Source of the DNA: Mycolicibacter sinensis | GTDB lineage: Bacteria > Actinomycetota > Actinomycetes > Mycobacteriales > Mycobacteriaceae | Assembly: GCF_001667375.1 (NCBI RefSeq) | Contig: NZ_LZIN01000024.1 | Location: 1-64,000, forward strand | Direction: 5' to 3' | Length of the DNA stretch: 64,000 nt | Shown: in pieces, positions 27,458 through 37,762 of the stretch | How the letters are laid out: the number at the start of each line of letters is the position of its first letter | How positions within the stretch are numbered: position 1 is the stretch's first letter | Notes under the pieces: model-generated | Told to the model about the DNA's origin: nothing | Databases searched by the model: none | The model's input: the letters and a program-made list of their open reading frames with translations, nothing else | Translations under genes and position numbers: made by a program

Positions 27458-27964
27458 CTACGGACGCCGAACGGTCGTGTCGGCCAGCAGCCCGGTGTCG
27501 GCGGAATTGCAGGTGGGGGCCACCGCGAGTGCGACGATCGTGCCGGCCGAATCGCCGGGCAGCACCAGCACGACCCCGGGATGACCGTTGACCGTGATCC
27601 CGCGGGCACCCAGGACCCGGGTGGAGGCGGGATAGCCCAGCCCGGCCAAGCAGCCGGTCCGGCGCCCGGGGTCGGCCAGCGCACCGTATTCGGGGCTTCG
27701 GTCCAACAGCTCGAGGACCTCCGATTCGGTCAGCGGCAGCGCCGGCGTCGGCTCGGAGGCCACCGTGATGGCGTCGAAGGACCGCGGGCCGCTGGGGGTG
27801 TCGCCGGGGGAGCGAATCAGCGCTGCTGTGCCCAACCCGATCGCCAGCAGCGCGGCCGCGCTGCCGGCCACGAGGGCGATCCGGTTGAGTCGGGGCAGGG
27901 GCCGGCTGGAATGGGCCGGGCGCCCAGCGTCGTCCCGACCTTCTTCCCGATCACCCGCATCCAT
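27458..27964 (-). CDS. SigM-linked membrane protein (Rv3912-like), anti-sigma domain apparently missing
   Basis: 168 residues from the ATG at 27964. A short cytoplasmic part (about 26 residues) leads to one membrane segment ([22 protein letters not shown]) and an extracytoplasmic domain with [17 protein letters not shown]. The membrane and outer parts resemble M. tuberculosis Rv3912, the proposed SigM anti-sigma factor. As I recall, Rv3912 is about 254 residues with a roughly 80-residue cytoplasmic domain before the membrane segment. Here that domain has no room: only 30 nt separate this ATG from the sigM stop. The frame is the same as sigM, interrupted by a single TAG (27995-27997). Confidence 0.8.
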   Translation of the reverse strand: MDAGDREEGRDDAGRPAHSSRPLPRLNRIALVAGSAAALLAIGLGTAALIRSPGDTPSGPRSFDAITVASEPTPALPLTESEVLELLDRSPEYGALADPGRRTGCLAGLGYPASTRVLGARGITVNGHPGVVLVLPGDSAGTIVALAVAPTCNSADTGLLADTTVRRP

Positions 27965-27994
27965 CGCAGTGCGCTGCTTCCGCTCACATCCTCG

Positions 27995-28615
27995 CTATGC
28001 GCAGTCGTCGACCCGACTTCGCATGGCACCGTCGGGTGCCAAGGTTATCCGTCGCCCAGCCGGCGCGACGCTGCCGGCGGCACCGGTGTGGTCTCGGCCC
28101 AGCAGTACCGCGAGCCGGGCCCGGCCGCGGGCGCAGCGGCTTTTGACCGTGCCCTGCGGCACCCCGAGAGCGTCGGCGGCATCGGCGACCGAGTAGCCGT
28201 GCATGTCGACGGCCGCCACTGCGGCACGCTGTTCGGGCGGCAACCGGCGCAGCGCGGCATGCACTTCCAGCGCGGTCTCCACCTCGGCGGTGCGGTCACC
28301 GACGGCGCAGTCCTCGCCGAGCGGTTCGGTGGGTTGAATTCTGCTGCGGCGCAACCGATCCAGGCAGGCATTGACCACGATGCGGTGCAGCCAGCTGCCG
28401 ACGGCGGCGTTGTAGCGAAACGCCCCGGCGCCCCGGTGTGCCGAGAGCATCGCCTCCTGCAGGGCATCTTCGGCGTCTTCCGGGCAACCGGTGGTGAGCC
28501 GGGCCAGCCGGCGTAGCCGGCGCTGGTGGCGGCCGTAGAGTTCCCCGAAGGCGAAGCGATCACCGGCGACGTGCGCGGCCAGCAATTCGGCGTCGCTGCG
28601 GTCCGGGTGCCCCAT
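27995..28615 (-). CDS. sigM: ECF RNA polymerase sigma factor SigM
   Basis: 206 residues from the ATG at 28615. Region 2 (about 18-85, FGELYGRHQRRLRRLARLT, DALQEAMLSAHRG, WLHRIVVNACLDRLRR) and region 4 (about 115-170, LPPEQRAAVAAVDMHGYSVADAA, GTVKSRCARGRARL) match mycobacterial SigM, which controls ESX-4-type and surface genes in M. tuberculosis. The C-terminal tail after LAVLLG (about 35 residues) is longer than and unlike the M. tuberculosis one. It lies 54 nt downstream of murJ on the same strand. Confidence 0.93.
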   Translation of the reverse strand: MGHPDRSDAELLAAHVAGDRFAFGELYGRHQRRLRRLARLTTGCPEDAEDALQEAMLSAHRGAGAFRYNAAVGSWLHRIVVNACLDRLRRSRIQPTEPLGEDCAVGDRTAEVETALEVHAALRRLPPEQRAAVAAVDMHGYSVADAADALGVPQGTVKSRCARGRARLAVLLGRDHTGAAGSVAPAGRRITLAPDGAMRSRVDDCA

Positions 28616-28669
28616 GGGCGGACATTAACCAGCCGGGGGCCGCACGGCACTTCAGTTGTGCACAGGAGG

Positions 28670-31600
28670 TTAGGACGCCGCCTGCACGGTGATCTCGGAG
28701 ATCTGGGTGCGGCTCTCGCCGCCGGTGCTGCCCATCGTGGTGATCCACACCAGCAGGTTGGATGTCGGCGACGACGAGTCGGCGGAGATCTTGTTGGCGC
28801 CGGGCTGCAGCGCCTTGGCCGGTGCCAGCAGCGTGGTGTCCTCGAGCCGGGTGGGCTTCGCTGTCGAGGCCGAACGCAGCTCCACCCGGGTGCCGGTGCT
28901 GGAGACGTTGATCCCGACGCTGCCGATCACCGTCGGCTTGGGCAGCTGTAGCACCAACCCGACACCACTCTTGAAGTTGGGGAACGGCACCGCATCCGAA
29001 TAGGTGTCCGTCGACCAGAAGGTGGCCGGGTTCCCGTCGATGGCCAGCCCGGCGTCCTGGGGCCGGTCAGCCTCGCCGCCGGGGGAGAAGACCGTCGCCT
29101 GCACCGGTTTCACGGTGCTGCCGGGCGTGGCGGAGCCGGACTGGGAGGACGACGCCGATGGGCTGCTCAAGCCCAGCTCCGTCTTGTCCAGCCCGTTGAC
29201 GTCGCCGAAGATCCGGTTGAGCACCGAGGCCAGCACCAGCAGGGCGACCAGGATGACGGCGCCGCCGATCCCGGCACCGATCAGCACCCGGCGGCGCCGC
29301 TCCGCGCGCATCTCGTCATCCACCGGCGCCGGTTCGCGACGCGGCACGGGCCGCTCGTCGTCGACCGCACCCAGCAGCTCGGTCTGTTCGTGCAGCACGG
29401 TGGCCTGCTGCAGCAGGTTGGACAAGGTCGAGGCGCCGCGGATCCCGCCGCCCGACTGAATGGCGTGGCCGGCGGCCGCGGATATCTGGAACGGGATCTC
29501 CGGGTTGACCGCGTCCGGGTTGACCGGATTACCGGCGGCGTCCCGGTCGGCCGGGGCGAGCCCGCCGTCGGCACCGGCATCCAGCGGCCACCGGTTGACC
29601 AGCAGCGCGTACAAGGTGGCGCCGATGCCCCGGATGTCGTCCTCGGGCTGGGCGTCGGGCAGCGTCGCGGGGAAGGCCAAGGTGACGTCGCCGTCGATGC
29701 TGACCCGGACCCGGGCGGGGTGGTCGATCGACAAGGCGACGCCGGTTCGGTGGGCGGCCTCGGCGGCGGCGGTCAGGGCCCGCATCGCGCGGGCTGCGCC
29801 GATCGGCGACGGTGCCGTGCCGGCTACCTCTTGTAGAGAGGCGCCGCGGACCCATTCGGAGACCACGAGCCCGCCGGCGCCGATCCGCACCACGTCGAGC
29901 ACCCGGGCGATCCCGGGGAGGTCGATCTGGCTGAGCCGCTGGGTGCGCGACAGGATGCCGGTGAGCTGCTCTTCGGGAATGGTCTGGTCCGGGTCGACGA
30001 ACGTCAGCGCCACCTGCCGGTCCAGCGCGGTGTCCAGGGCCTGCCAGAACTGCAGCACCGGGGTGCCGCCGTGGCGCACCAGCAGCCGGTAGCGTCCGCC
30101 GGCGATACTCAGGCCGGGTGTCAGCTGGTCCCCGGCCTGGGCATCGGCGGTGGGCTCGGGGGAGGCCGAGCCGCCGGCGGGGCGCTGGGATGGTGGCGGA
30201 GCAACTGATCGCGACGCCGCGCGAGCCCCGGGACTCTCCGAAGGTTTGTTGGTCACCCCCATACCTTTCGGTGTCCAGCCACCGGCGATGTGCTCCGGTG
30301 GCATGTGCCGGGCGGAGGCGTTCGTCACGTCCCCGCCCAGGGTGGGCAAACGGTTGTGCTCAGCGTACGGGACGGGGGGAGCGGGGGACGGCGGGTTTGC
30401 CGGGCTGATATGTGCGCGCTGCGCACCGAGCCTGCGGCGCACCGCGACCAGTGCCGCGGTGGCTTCGGGGACTTGGGCGCCCACCATGACCGCCGCGATG
30501 ATCGGCAGCATCACCATGGCGAGCACGAACAGCCGCAGCATCGACCCGGCCGCGCCGTGATCGGTCAACTCGCGTAGGCCGAGCACTCGGTCGAGGATCT
30601 CGGCGACCAGACCGGCCAGCAACGACGCCGTCACGGTGACCAGGATGGTGCGCAGTACCTCCGGGCCGAGGAGTCCCCCGCGAGCGGGAGGTACCCCCAG
30701 ACCGCTGACCGGGCGCAGCGCGCGCCGCAACAGGATGTGGCCGATGGCTGCGCCGGCCAGGAAGCCCAGGCCGTTGGCAAACCCGAGGTAGGCGGCCACC
30801 AGATCGGGGTTGTCGGTCAGGTGCGGCGCGGCCAGAGACGCGATGATCTTCACCCCGGTGATCACCACGATCATCGCGATCGGGATCCAGGGCTGCTCCC
30901 GGGCGTAGAAGACCCGCAGCTGCAGCAGCACCATGGCGTAGGGAATCAACGTGAACGCCGACATGGCGACGGTGATGCCGAGATACCCGGCGTCGACGTC
31001 GCCGAAGTTGCCGTAGGCGAACAGGGCGCTGCCGATCGCCGGGCCGCCGACGGTCATCAGCGCCACCACCGGGATCAGCGTGATCATCATCAGCCGGGTG
31101 GCCAGCGACAGGTCGGCGAGCACCGCGGGGTCGTCGCCGGCGGCGGCGTTACGGCTCAGCCGCGGCATCACCACCGTCAGCACCGTCACCCCGATGATCC
31201 CGAACGGCAGCTGCAACAACAGCCAGGCGTAGTAGTAGATCGCCGGGCCGGATGCGGCGGAGGTGGCCGCGATCTGGTTGGTCACCACCAGGCCGATCTG
31301 GCTGATCAGGACGTAGAGCACCATCGCGGCGGCCATCGCTCCGAAGCGCTTTAGCCGGTCGTCGATACCCCACAGTGGGCGCAGGCTGATCCGCTCCCGC
31401 CGGATCGCCACCAGCAGCACCGCGGTCTGGGCGACCACCCCCGCGGTGGTGCCGAGGCCCAGCACCAGCAGCTTGGCGTTGCCCATCCGCACCGGGTCGA
31501 CCGACAGTTCGCCGGGCACCAACAGATAGACCACCAGCGTGGCGATCGCGACGACGTTGTTGACCACCGGCGCCCAGGCCGGCGCCCCGAAGATGTTGCG

Positions 31601-32092
31601 GGTGTTCAGGATTGCCATGAACACCGACGACAGCCCGTAGCAGATCACCTGCGGCAGCAACAGATAGGCGAACGCTATGGTCAGCGGCTCATTGACTTGC
31701 GGGTCGTCGCCCAGCATCAGTTTGACCAGCAGCGGTGCCGCCGCCACCGAGATCACCGTGGTGGCCAGCAGCAGCGCGGTGGCCAGCGTGACCAGGCGCC
31801 GCACGAAGGCGGTGCCCCCGTCGGGGTCGTCGCGTTCGGCGCGGGCCAGCACCGGCACGAAGATCGCGGTGAATGTCGCCTCGAGCACCAGCGCGGCGAT
31901 CTGGTTGGGCAGCTGGTTGGCCACCGAGAAAGCGCTGGACAGCGCAGCCCCCAGGATCGCGGCCAGCAGCACGATGCGGACGAAACCGGTGAGTCGGCTG
32001 ACCAAAGTGGCCAGCGCCATGCCCCACGATCGCGATACCACCGCGGCGTCGGTCAGCTCCGGGCGCGCGGGCTGCGGCGCCGGTGCGTTCAC
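28670..32092 (-). CDS. murJ: Lipid II flippase MurJ fused to a pseudokinase and extracellular domain (MviN, Rv3910-like)
   Basis: 1140 residues from the GTG at 32092, overlapping the upstream stop by 4 nt. Residues 15-550 are the MurJ/MviN polytopic core. A linker (560-660) leads to a kinase-like domain (about 667-905) lacking the catalytic Lys (QVALTFVD), HRD (reads SIDHPAR) and DFG motifs. Then come a single membrane segment (937-958) and a C-terminal discoidin-like beta domain (about 995-1140). MurJ flips lipid II; in M. tuberculosis phosphorylation of the pseudokinase module by PknB recruits FhaA. Thr904 in EQTELLG is a candidate site by position only. Confidence 0.95.
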   Translation of the reverse strand: MNAPAPQPARPELTDAAVVSRSWGMALATLVSRLTGFVRIVLLAAILGAALSSAFSVANQLPNQIAALVLEATFTAIFVPVLARAERDDPDGGTAFVRRLVTLATALLLATTVISVAAAPLLVKLMLGDDPQVNEPLTIAFAYLLLPQVICYGLSSVFMAILNTRNIFGAPAWAPVVNNVVAIATLVVYLLVPGELSVDPVRMGNAKLLVLGLGTTAGVVAQTAVLLVAIRRERISLRPLWGIDDRLKRFGAMAAAMVLYVLISQIGLVVTNQIAATSAASGPAIYYYAWLLLQLPFGIIGVTVLTVVMPRLSRNAAAGDDPAVLADLSLATRLMMITLIPVVALMTVGGPAIGSALFAYGNFGDVDAGYLGITVAMSAFTLIPYAMVLLQLRVFYAREQPWIPIAMIVVITGVKIIASLAAPHLTDNPDLVAAYLGFANGLGFLAGAAIGHILLRRALRPVSGLGVPPARGGLLGPEVLRTILVTVTASLLAGLVAEILDRVLGLRELTDHGAAGSMLRLFVLAMVMLPIIAAVMVGAQVPEATAALVAVRRRLGAQRAHISPANPPSPAPPVPYAEHNRLPTLGGDVTNASARHMPPEHIAGGWTPKGMGVTNKPSESPGARAASRSVAPPPSQRPAGGSASPEPTADAQAGDQLTPGLSIAGGRYRLLVRHGGTPVLQFWQALDTALDRQVALTFVDPDQTIPEEQLTGILSRTQRLSQIDLPGIARVLDVVRIGAGGLVVSEWVRGASLQEVAGTAPSPIGAARAMRALTAAAEAAHRTGVALSIDHPARVRVSIDGDVTLAFPATLPDAQPEDDIRGIGATLYALLVNRWPLDAGADGGLAPADRDAAGNPVNPDAVNPEIPFQISAAAGHAIQSGGGIRGASTLSNLLQQATVLHEQTELLGAVDDERPVPRREPAPVDDEMRAERRRRVLIGAGIGGAVILVALLVLASVLNRIFGDVNGLDKTELGLSSPSASSSQSGSATPGSTVKPVQATVFSPGGEADRPQDAGLAIDGNPATFWSTDTYSDAVPFPNFKSGVGLVLQLPKPTVIGSVGINVSSTGTRVELRSASTAKPTRLEDTTLLAPAKALQPGANKISADSSSPTSNLLVWITTMGSTGGESRTQISEITVQAAS

Positions 32093-34515
32093 CGGCCCGC
32101 ACCCCGATCGGGCCCGCCGGCGGTCGCCGTGGGCGGCGCCGGGCGCTCTCGGACGGGTGGTGGCGGCCGGTCCAAGTCGGCGCGGTCGGGCTGGCCGCGG
32201 AAACGGTGCCACAGCCGCCGCCCGGTCAGCACCGTCAGCGCCGCCGCCGCCGTCATGGTGATCATGAACAGCACCAGGCCGTAGGCGTTCGAATGCACTG
32301 CCAACCGGGCAGACTCGCCCAGCGGCAGCCCATCGGGAGTCTGTAGGGCGACGTCGACGACGAAGTGCTGGTTGACCCGCACCTCCACCGGCACCCGCAG
32401 CGGCAGGTAACCCGGCGGCAGCTCCAGATCCCCCATATCGTCCACCGTCATCCCGGGGGGTGCGTCGACGTGCAGGCGGACCCGGATCGGAACCGCCAGA
32501 TCGTTGCGCAGGGCCAGCGGCAGCGGGCTGTGCTCGGTGGCCAGCGTGTAGGAGCCGGCCGGGTTGACGATGGTGACCGCGGCGATCAAATCCCCGACGG
32601 TGTCGCCGACGATCGCCAGCCGCTGCCCTGCCACGCCGCCCCGCACGGCGAACGGCTCGGACTGGCTCAGTGCGCGGAGCATGTCCTCGGCGAGCGGGGC
32701 GGTGTAGGCCTCGCCGGTCAGGCCGGTGCGGACGTCGGTGGTCAGCGCCGAGGTCAGTCCCCACAGCCGGCCGATGTCGGCGGTGATCGCGGCGATGATG
32801 TCCGGTGCGAACGCGCCCGCTGACTGCTCGGCCGGCAGCGGATGCGCCGGTGCGGCGGTGACGCTCTGGACGTCGGCGATCGCCGCGCCCAGCGGCCGGG
32901 GTTCGGCCAGCCCGGAGCGCAGCGCGGTGGCCAACGTGGTCAGCACGGCCTGGGCGTCGTCGGCGCGCGGCTTCCAGTACGCCGGCGGCACCAGGATCTC
33001 GGTGCGCGGGGCGCCGGGACTGTCCGGGGCCTCCAGCCCCCGCCACAGCATCGATCCGAGGGCGTCCTGCCGGCGGGCCAGGGCGGAGTCGTGGTGCAAC
33101 CGGATCGCCAAGGAGCCGTCGAGGTAGGTCGGGGCCACCGGATCGGTGCCCATCGCCGCCAGTGCCGCGCCGACGGCGGGATCGTAGGGGGCCACCACCA
33201 GTTGCGGGGACAGCCGCCGCGGGGTGAGGTCGGCGGTGGCCGACGCACCGGTGACCGAGTCCTGAGCCGAACAGTCGCCGGCGGTGATCACCACCGCTAC
33301 GCCCTCCGAGCCCTGTGCGCTGATCAGGTTGGCGGCGCCGGCCGTGAGTTTCCCGTCGCCGAGCACCACGGCGCCGCGGGTTGACGACACCTGCAGGATG
33401 CGGTCGACGATGTCGGCGGGGCGGCTCATCGCGATCGCGTTGAGCTTCGGGTCCCCGACGCGGGCCAGTGCGTCAAGGTCGGCCTGCGCGTAGGGGGTTG
33501 CGGTGACACAGGTATGGCGTGCCAGCCGGCGCAGCCGCTCCAGCCAGGTGGTGGCCGCCGCGCGACCGGCGCCCGGATGAGAGGAGGCACCCTCGGGGGA
33601 GTCGGCGACGACGTAGCCGCCGGTCATCGCGTTGACCGTGACCAACAAGTCGGGGTCGACCGCCAGGCACAGCGCCCGGTTGACCACCCCGTCGCCGTCG
33701 ACGGTCGGGCTGGTGGCGAACTCGGCGGCCGACAGCAGGGCGTCGAGCCGGCCTCCCGGGGCCAACGAACTGGCCAGGTCATCGTCGGTGAGCCGCACCG
33801 GCAGGGTGCCGCCGGGCGCTCCCGGAGTCAGCCGGGGACGGTCGGCCAGCGGCCACAGCATGGTGAGCTGCACCGGTTGGGAGGTGTCGGGCGCGACGGC
33901 GCCGGCCAGCGGATCGGGGTCGGCCTCGGTCTTCGGCAGGCCGGCCACCGGCAGCAGGAAGCGGGCGTCGTCGAGGCGGGCCGGTTCGCCGTAGTCCGGG
34001 GTGCCGTTGACATTGACCAGCAACGGATACACCCCGGGACGGTCGACGTTCAGCGCCGGTTGGCTGGTCGCGCGCAGCGGGGCCGACAGCGTGAAGCGGG
34101 CGTCCTGCCCGCGCTGCAGTTCGGTGGCCACCGTGCTGAACGCGCCCACCGGCCGGTACTGGTCGTTGGCACCGCTGAGGTTGGTGCGCAGGCCGGCCGA
34201 TGACGCGACGGCACCGGCCTGTTCGAGGCGCACCATCACATCGCGCACCGGCCGGTCGCCGACGTTGCTCACGGTGCCGGCGACGGTGACGACCGGCACG
34301 CTGGAGGTGGTGACGACCTCCGGGGTGACCCGGTCGATGCGGACCAGGACGAACTGCGCCGCGCCGGGCTCGCCGGCCGTGGCGAGCGGGGCGGCGGCAG
34401 CGCCCAGGGCCATGCCGAGCGCCATCAGGACGGCGGCCACCACCGCCAGAGGGGCCGTGCGGGGCCGTGACAAGGCGGGCAAAGGGCCCCCACCGCTTCG
34501 TCGGGTGCGGGTCAC
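32089..34515 (-). CDS. DUF6049 secreted/membrane protein (Rv3909-like)
   Basis: 808 residues from the GTG at 34515, overlapping the mutT4 stop by 4 nt. An N-terminal signal/anchor ([20 protein letters not shown]) precedes a large extracytoplasmic part with an Ig-like N-terminal domain ([15 protein letters not shown]). A C-terminal membrane segment ([18 protein letters not shown]) and a short cytoplasmic Arg/Pro-rich tail end it. It occurs between mutT4 and murJ across mycobacteria, suggesting an envelope role with MurJ, but no activity is known. It overlaps murJ by 4 nt. Confidence 0.88.
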   Translation of the reverse strand: MTRTRRSGGGPLPALSRPRTAPLAVVAAVLMALGMALGAAAAPLATAGEPGAAQFVLVRIDRVTPEVVTTSSVPVVTVAGTVSNVGDRPVRDVMVRLEQAGAVASSAGLRTNLSGANDQYRPVGAFSTVATELQRGQDARFTLSAPLRATSQPALNVDRPGVYPLLVNVNGTPDYGEPARLDDARFLLPVAGLPKTEADPDPLAGAVAPDTSQPVQLTMLWPLADRPRLTPGAPGGTLPVRLTDDDLASSLAPGGRLDALLSAAEFATSPTVDGDGVVNRALCLAVDPDLLVTVNAMTGGYVVADSPEGASSHPGAGRAAATTWLERLRRLARHTCVTATPYAQADLDALARVGDPKLNAIAMSRPADIVDRILQVSSTRGAVVLGDGKLTAGAANLISAQGSEGVAVVITAGDCSAQDSVTGASATADLTPRRLSPQLVVAPYDPAVGAALAAMGTDPVAPTYLDGSLAIRLHHDSALARRQDALGSMLWRGLEAPDSPGAPRTEILVPPAYWKPRADDAQAVLTTLATALRSGLAEPRPLGAAIADVQSVTAAPAHPLPAEQSAGAFAPDIIAAITADIGRLWGLTSALTTDVRTGLTGEAYTAPLAEDMLRALSQSEPFAVRGGVAGQRLAIVGDTVGDLIAAVTIVNPAGSYTLATEHSPLPLALRNDLAVPIRVRLHVDAPPGMTVDDMGDLELPPGYLPLRVPVEVRVNQHFVVDVALQTPDGLPLGESARLAVHSNAYGLVLFMITMTAAAALTVLTGRRLWHRFRGQPDRADLDRPPPPVRERPAPPTATAGGPDRGAGR

Positions 34516-35276
34516 GGGTCCAGCCCGCGACCGTTCTGCCGGTGCGGTTCTTCCTCGTCGGGGCGAGAGCGACGGGTACGCGAATGGGTCTGCGGGCGCC
34601 GCCAGGGCGCGCTTACCGGCAGCGGCGGCAGCGCGGCTGGGCCGTCGGCCTGCAACCGGTCGATCAATTCGTCGGCGACCACGGCCAGGCGGCGCTCGTC
34701 GGCGTAGGCCAACCGGGACGGCAGCTCCCGAATCGGCACCCAAGCCACCTCGGCGACCTCCACGTCGTCATCGCACAGTTCTCCGCTGGAGAACCGCAAC
34801 AGGTAGTGATGCACGGTCTTGTGCACCCGGCGGCCGTCGGTGACGAACCAGTAGTCGATGCTGCCCAGGGCGGCCAGCACGTCGCCCTGGACGCCGGTTT
34901 CCTCGGCGACCTCGCGGATCGCCGTCTGCTCGGCGGTCTCACCGACCTCGATGTGCCCCTTGGGCAGCGACCACAGCATCCTGCCCCGGCGGTCGATGCG
35001 CCCGATCAGTGCGGCGACCTGATCCTCCCGCGGCCCGTCGATGCCGTCGACGACCAGACCGCCGGCCGACGTCTCGTGCACGGTGCGGAGCCGCTCCGGT
35101 CCGTGCCGGGCGCTGCGGGGACGGCGTTGCGCCGAGCGGGCGGGGGTCGCCGCTGTACCGGCGGTGTTGTCGGGGGCCGCGGCTTCGGTGTGGCTGGTTT
35201 TCGGACCTGACGTGCGTCGACCGCGGCGCCGCCTGCGGCGCCGTCCCGAATTGGCTTCTCCGCCGTCGGCCGACAC
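34512..35276 (-). CDS. mutT4: NUDIX hydrolase MutT4 (Rv3908-like)
   Basis: 254 residues from the GTG at 35276. A strongly basic N-terminus ([11 protein letters not shown]) precedes the NUDIX domain (about 75-215). The NUDIX box begins [20 protein letters not shown], with all acidic ligands. C-terminal Pro/Arg-rich tail. MutT-family enzymes hydrolyse nucleoside diphosphate derivatives; the substrate of MutT4 is not settled. It starts the mutT4-DUF6049-murJ-sigM chain and is divergent from pcnA. The frame is open upstream to 35447, but that stretch lacks family similarity. Confidence 0.92.
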   Translation of the reverse strand: MSADGGEANSGRRRRRRRGRRTSGPKTSHTEAAAPDNTAGTAATPARSAQRRPRSARHGPERLRTVHETSAGGLVVDGIDGPREDQVAALIGRIDRRGRMLWSLPKGHIEVGETAEQTAIREVAEETGVQGDVLAALGSIDYWFVTDGRRVHKTVHHYLLRFSSGELCDDDVEVAEVAWVPIRELPSRLAYADERRLAVVADELIDRLQADGPAALPPLPVSAPWRRPQTHSRTRRSRPDEEEPHRQNGRGLDP

Positions 35277-35416
35277 CCATGTGATAGTAGCTGGCACCGG
35301 CGGGTCGACCCGCCTCCCTCGCCGGGCCGGGCCTGGTCGCATACCGCTGCGCCGATGGCGGTGGCCCGCTTCGCCCGGCTTCGCCGCGCTGGCGACCACC
35401 GCTAGGCTCATCGAAC

Positions 35417-36865
35417 GTGCCCGAAGCCCACCAGGACCTGCTGACATCGGCCGCCGTCGTGCTGAACCGGCATGCCGAGCTGCTGCGTGATCTCGGCGCC
35501 ATGTTCGACGCGGCCGGCCATCAGCTGTATCTGGTCGGCGGGTCAGTCCGCGACGCCTTGCTGGGCCGGCCCGGCCCGGACCTGGACTTCACCACCGACG
35601 CCCACCCCGAGCAGGTGCAGCGCATTCTGCGGGGCCGGGCCGAGGCGATGTGGGACACCGGGATCGAGTTCGGCACCGTCGGCGCCGCCCTGGGCGGCCA
35701 ACGGCTGGAGATCACCACCTTCCGCGCCGACCAGTACGACCGGGTGTCGCGCAATCCCGAAGTGCGCTTCGGTGATTCGCTCGACGAGGACCTGGTGCGC
35801 CGCGATTTCACCGCCAACGCGATGGCGGTCCGCATCACCCCCGCTGGGCCGGGGGAGTTTCTGGACCCGCTGGGCGGCCTGGCGGCGTTGCAAGCCGGGG
35901 TGCTGGACACCCCGACCGCGCCGCAGGACTCGTTCGGTGACGATCCGTTGCGGATGCTGCGCGCCGCCCGGTTCGTCTCCCAACTCGGGTTCACCGTGGC
36001 GCCGCGGGTACGCGCCGCGATCGAGGAGATGGCCCAGGAGCTGTCCCGCATCACCGCCGAGCGGGTTGCCGCCGAACTGGACAAGCTGCTGCTGGGCGCC
36101 GACCCGGTCGCCGGTATCGACCTGATGGTGGCCACCGGGATGGGCGAGGTGGTGCTGCCCGAGGTCGGTGCCATGCAGATGGCGATCGACGAGCACCACC
36201 AGCACAAGGATGTCTACCAGCATTCCCTGACGGTGCTGCGCCAGGCGATCGACCTCGAGGATCCTGGGCCCGAAGGTGGTCCCGATTTGGTTCTGCGCTG
36301 GGCGGCGCTGCTGCACGACATCGGCAAGCCGGTCACCCGGCGCCACGAGGCCGACGGCAGAGTGAGTTTCCACCACCATGAGGTGGTCGGCGCGAAAATG
36401 GTCCGCAAGCGGATGCGCGCGCTGCGCTACTCCAAGCAGATGGTCGACGACGTCTCGCAGCTGGTCTATCTGCATCTCCGTTTCCACGGGTACGGCGACG
36501 GCAAGTGGACCGATTCGGCGGTACGGCGCTACGTCACCGATGCCGGACCGCTGCTGGACCGGCTGCACAAGCTGGTCCGCGCGGATTGCACGACCCGCAA
36601 CAAGCGGCGCGCGGCGCGCCTGCAGGCGAGCTACGACCAGCTGGAAGAGCGTATCGCCGTGCTGGCCGAGCAGGAGGATCTGCAGCGGGTGCGGCCGGAC
36701 CTGGACGGCAACGAGATCATGACGCTGCTGGGAATCCCGGCCGGCCCGCAGGTGGGCCGCGCCTGGCGCTATCTCAAGGAGCTGCGCCTGGAGCGGGGAC
36801 CGTTGACGCGCGAGGAGGCCACCGCCGAGCTGTTGGCGTGGTGGCAGACCCAGGGGAACCAATAG
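35417..36865 (+). CDS. pcnA: CCA tRNA nucleotidyltransferase / poly(A) polymerase family protein
   Basis: 482 residues, GTG start. N-terminal class II nucleotidyltransferase domain with [13 protein letters not shown] and the catalytic DLDF pair, followed by RNA-binding segments ([22 protein letters not shown]). An HD domain ([18 protein letters not shown]) and a C-terminal helical region complete it. It adds CCA to tRNA 3' ends; both tRNA genes in the window lack encoded CCA. Divergent from mutT4 across a 140-bp gap. Equivalent to Rv3907c. Confidence 0.95.
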   Translation: MPEAHQDLLTSAAVVLNRHAELLRDLGAMFDAAGHQLYLVGGSVRDALLGRPGPDLDFTTDAHPEQVQRILRGRAEAMWDTGIEFGTVGAALGGQRLEITTFRADQYDRVSRNPEVRFGDSLDEDLVRRDFTANAMAVRITPAGPGEFLDPLGGLAALQAGVLDTPTAPQDSFGDDPLRMLRAARFVSQLGFTVAPRVRAAIEEMAQELSRITAERVAAELDKLLLGADPVAGIDLMVATGMGEVVLPEVGAMQMAIDEHHQHKDVYQHSLTVLRQAIDLEDPGPEGGPDLVLRWAALLHDIGKPVTRRHEADGRVSFHHHEVVGAKMVRKRMRALRYSKQMVDDVSQLVYLHLRFHGYGDGKWTDSAVRRYVTDAGPLLDRLHKLVRADCTTRNKRRAARLQASYDQLEERIAVLAEQEDLQRVRPDLDGNEIMTLLGIPAGPQVGRAWRYLKELRLERGPLTREEATAELLAWWQTQGNQ

Positions 36866-36890
36866 CGGCGCCGCCTCGTCTGATACGGGT

Positions 36891-37430
36891 ATGGACTACT
36901 GCCTGGGCGATGGGGACGGCGCCGCCACGATGTGGAGCGGCCCACCGGATCTCGACCTCGACGGCGACGGGATCGCCGATGCGATCGGCCTCGATTTCGA
37001 CGGCGACGGTCTGCGCGACGACGCGTTGGTCGACCTCGACGGCGACGGGGTGGCCGACCACTTGATGCTGGACCTCGACGACGACGGGACGCCCGAGGCC
37101 TCCTTCGCCGACGACGGCTCTGGCACCTGGGGGCACGGTGCCGCGGCGGCCTCAGCAGATCGATCCGGTGGGCTGCGCTGGATGGGCCTCGACGGGGTCG
37201 AGCACACTGGTGGGCCGCTGGTGGACTTCGACGGCGATGGACGCATCAACGACCTGTTGCTCGACGCCGACGGGGACGGGCGCGCCGATCGGGTACTGAT
37301 CGGCACGGCACTGGAAGGGGCCGGCGGCTACGGCGCGGCTTACGTCGACACCGACGGCGACGGACGGTGGAATCTCAAGCTCACCGATACCGACGGCGAC
37401 GGTGCCGCCGATGGAGCCGCACTCTTGTGA
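36891..37430 (+). CDS. Asp-rich calcium-binding-like repeat protein (Rv3906c-like)
   Basis: 179 residues with no signal peptide or membrane segment. About nine copies of DxDGDG-type loops (DLDGDGIAD, DFDGDGLRD, DTDGDGRWN) spaced 9-14 residues apart resemble EF-hand/thrombospondin type 3 calcium loops. The protein is extremely acidic. It sits 25 nt downstream of pcnA on the same strand, as Rv3906c does after Rv3907c. A role in calcium binding is inferred from the loops; no enzymatic domain is visible. Confidence 0.85.
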   Translation: MDYCLGDGDGAATMWSGPPDLDLDGDGIADAIGLDFDGDGLRDDALVDLDGDGVADHLMLDLDDDGTPEASFADDGSGTWGHGAAAASADRSGGLRWMGLDGVEHTGGPLVDFDGDGRINDLLLDADGDGRADRVLIGTALEGAGGYGAAYVDTDGDGRWNLKLTDTDGDGAADGAALL

Positions 37431-37762
37431 ACCGGGAGCCGCCGCTTCGCCGCAGCGGTTGATAGCAGCGCTTCAGGGATGGATACTGGGTCGCGCGGCC
37501 GGCTTTACGTAGCCGACGCGAAACAACTCCACAACGCCGGTTCTCCGCCGGCGGCTGGCAGCTTCGACCCGACGCCGTGCGGGGCGCAGGAGCGCGCATA
37601 CGAGACTTATCCCCATTTTTGTGGGAGTTCGATCAAGCCCAGCGGCGCAGGGGCGCTTAAGTGGACTCGGGGCCACGAAACAGTTAAGTTAATGACGCGT
37701 CGGCACTTCCCGTTCGGTTTTGGGAATGGCTGGAATCAACGCCGCAATGTCGGGGAGGGCCA
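37431..37762. other. Intergenic region before the PE-PPE-domain gene
   Basis: 332 bp with no supportable gene. Contains TTATCCCCA (37608-37616), the same DnaA-box variant seen at 3990. An AT-richer patch (37671-37695, AACAGTTAAGTTAATGA) may include the promoter of the next gene. GGGGAGGG lies 5 nt before the GTG at 37763. This gap is the junction between the Rv3906c-side genes and the Rv0036c-side genes. Confidence 0.4.

Noticed and set aside
32093..33046. Long in-frame N-terminal extension of the murJ reading frame
   Set aside because: It is the shadow of the DUF6049 gene in another frame: Arg/Gly/Pro-rich, no homology, and the GTG at 32092 overlaps the upstream stop in the usual way.
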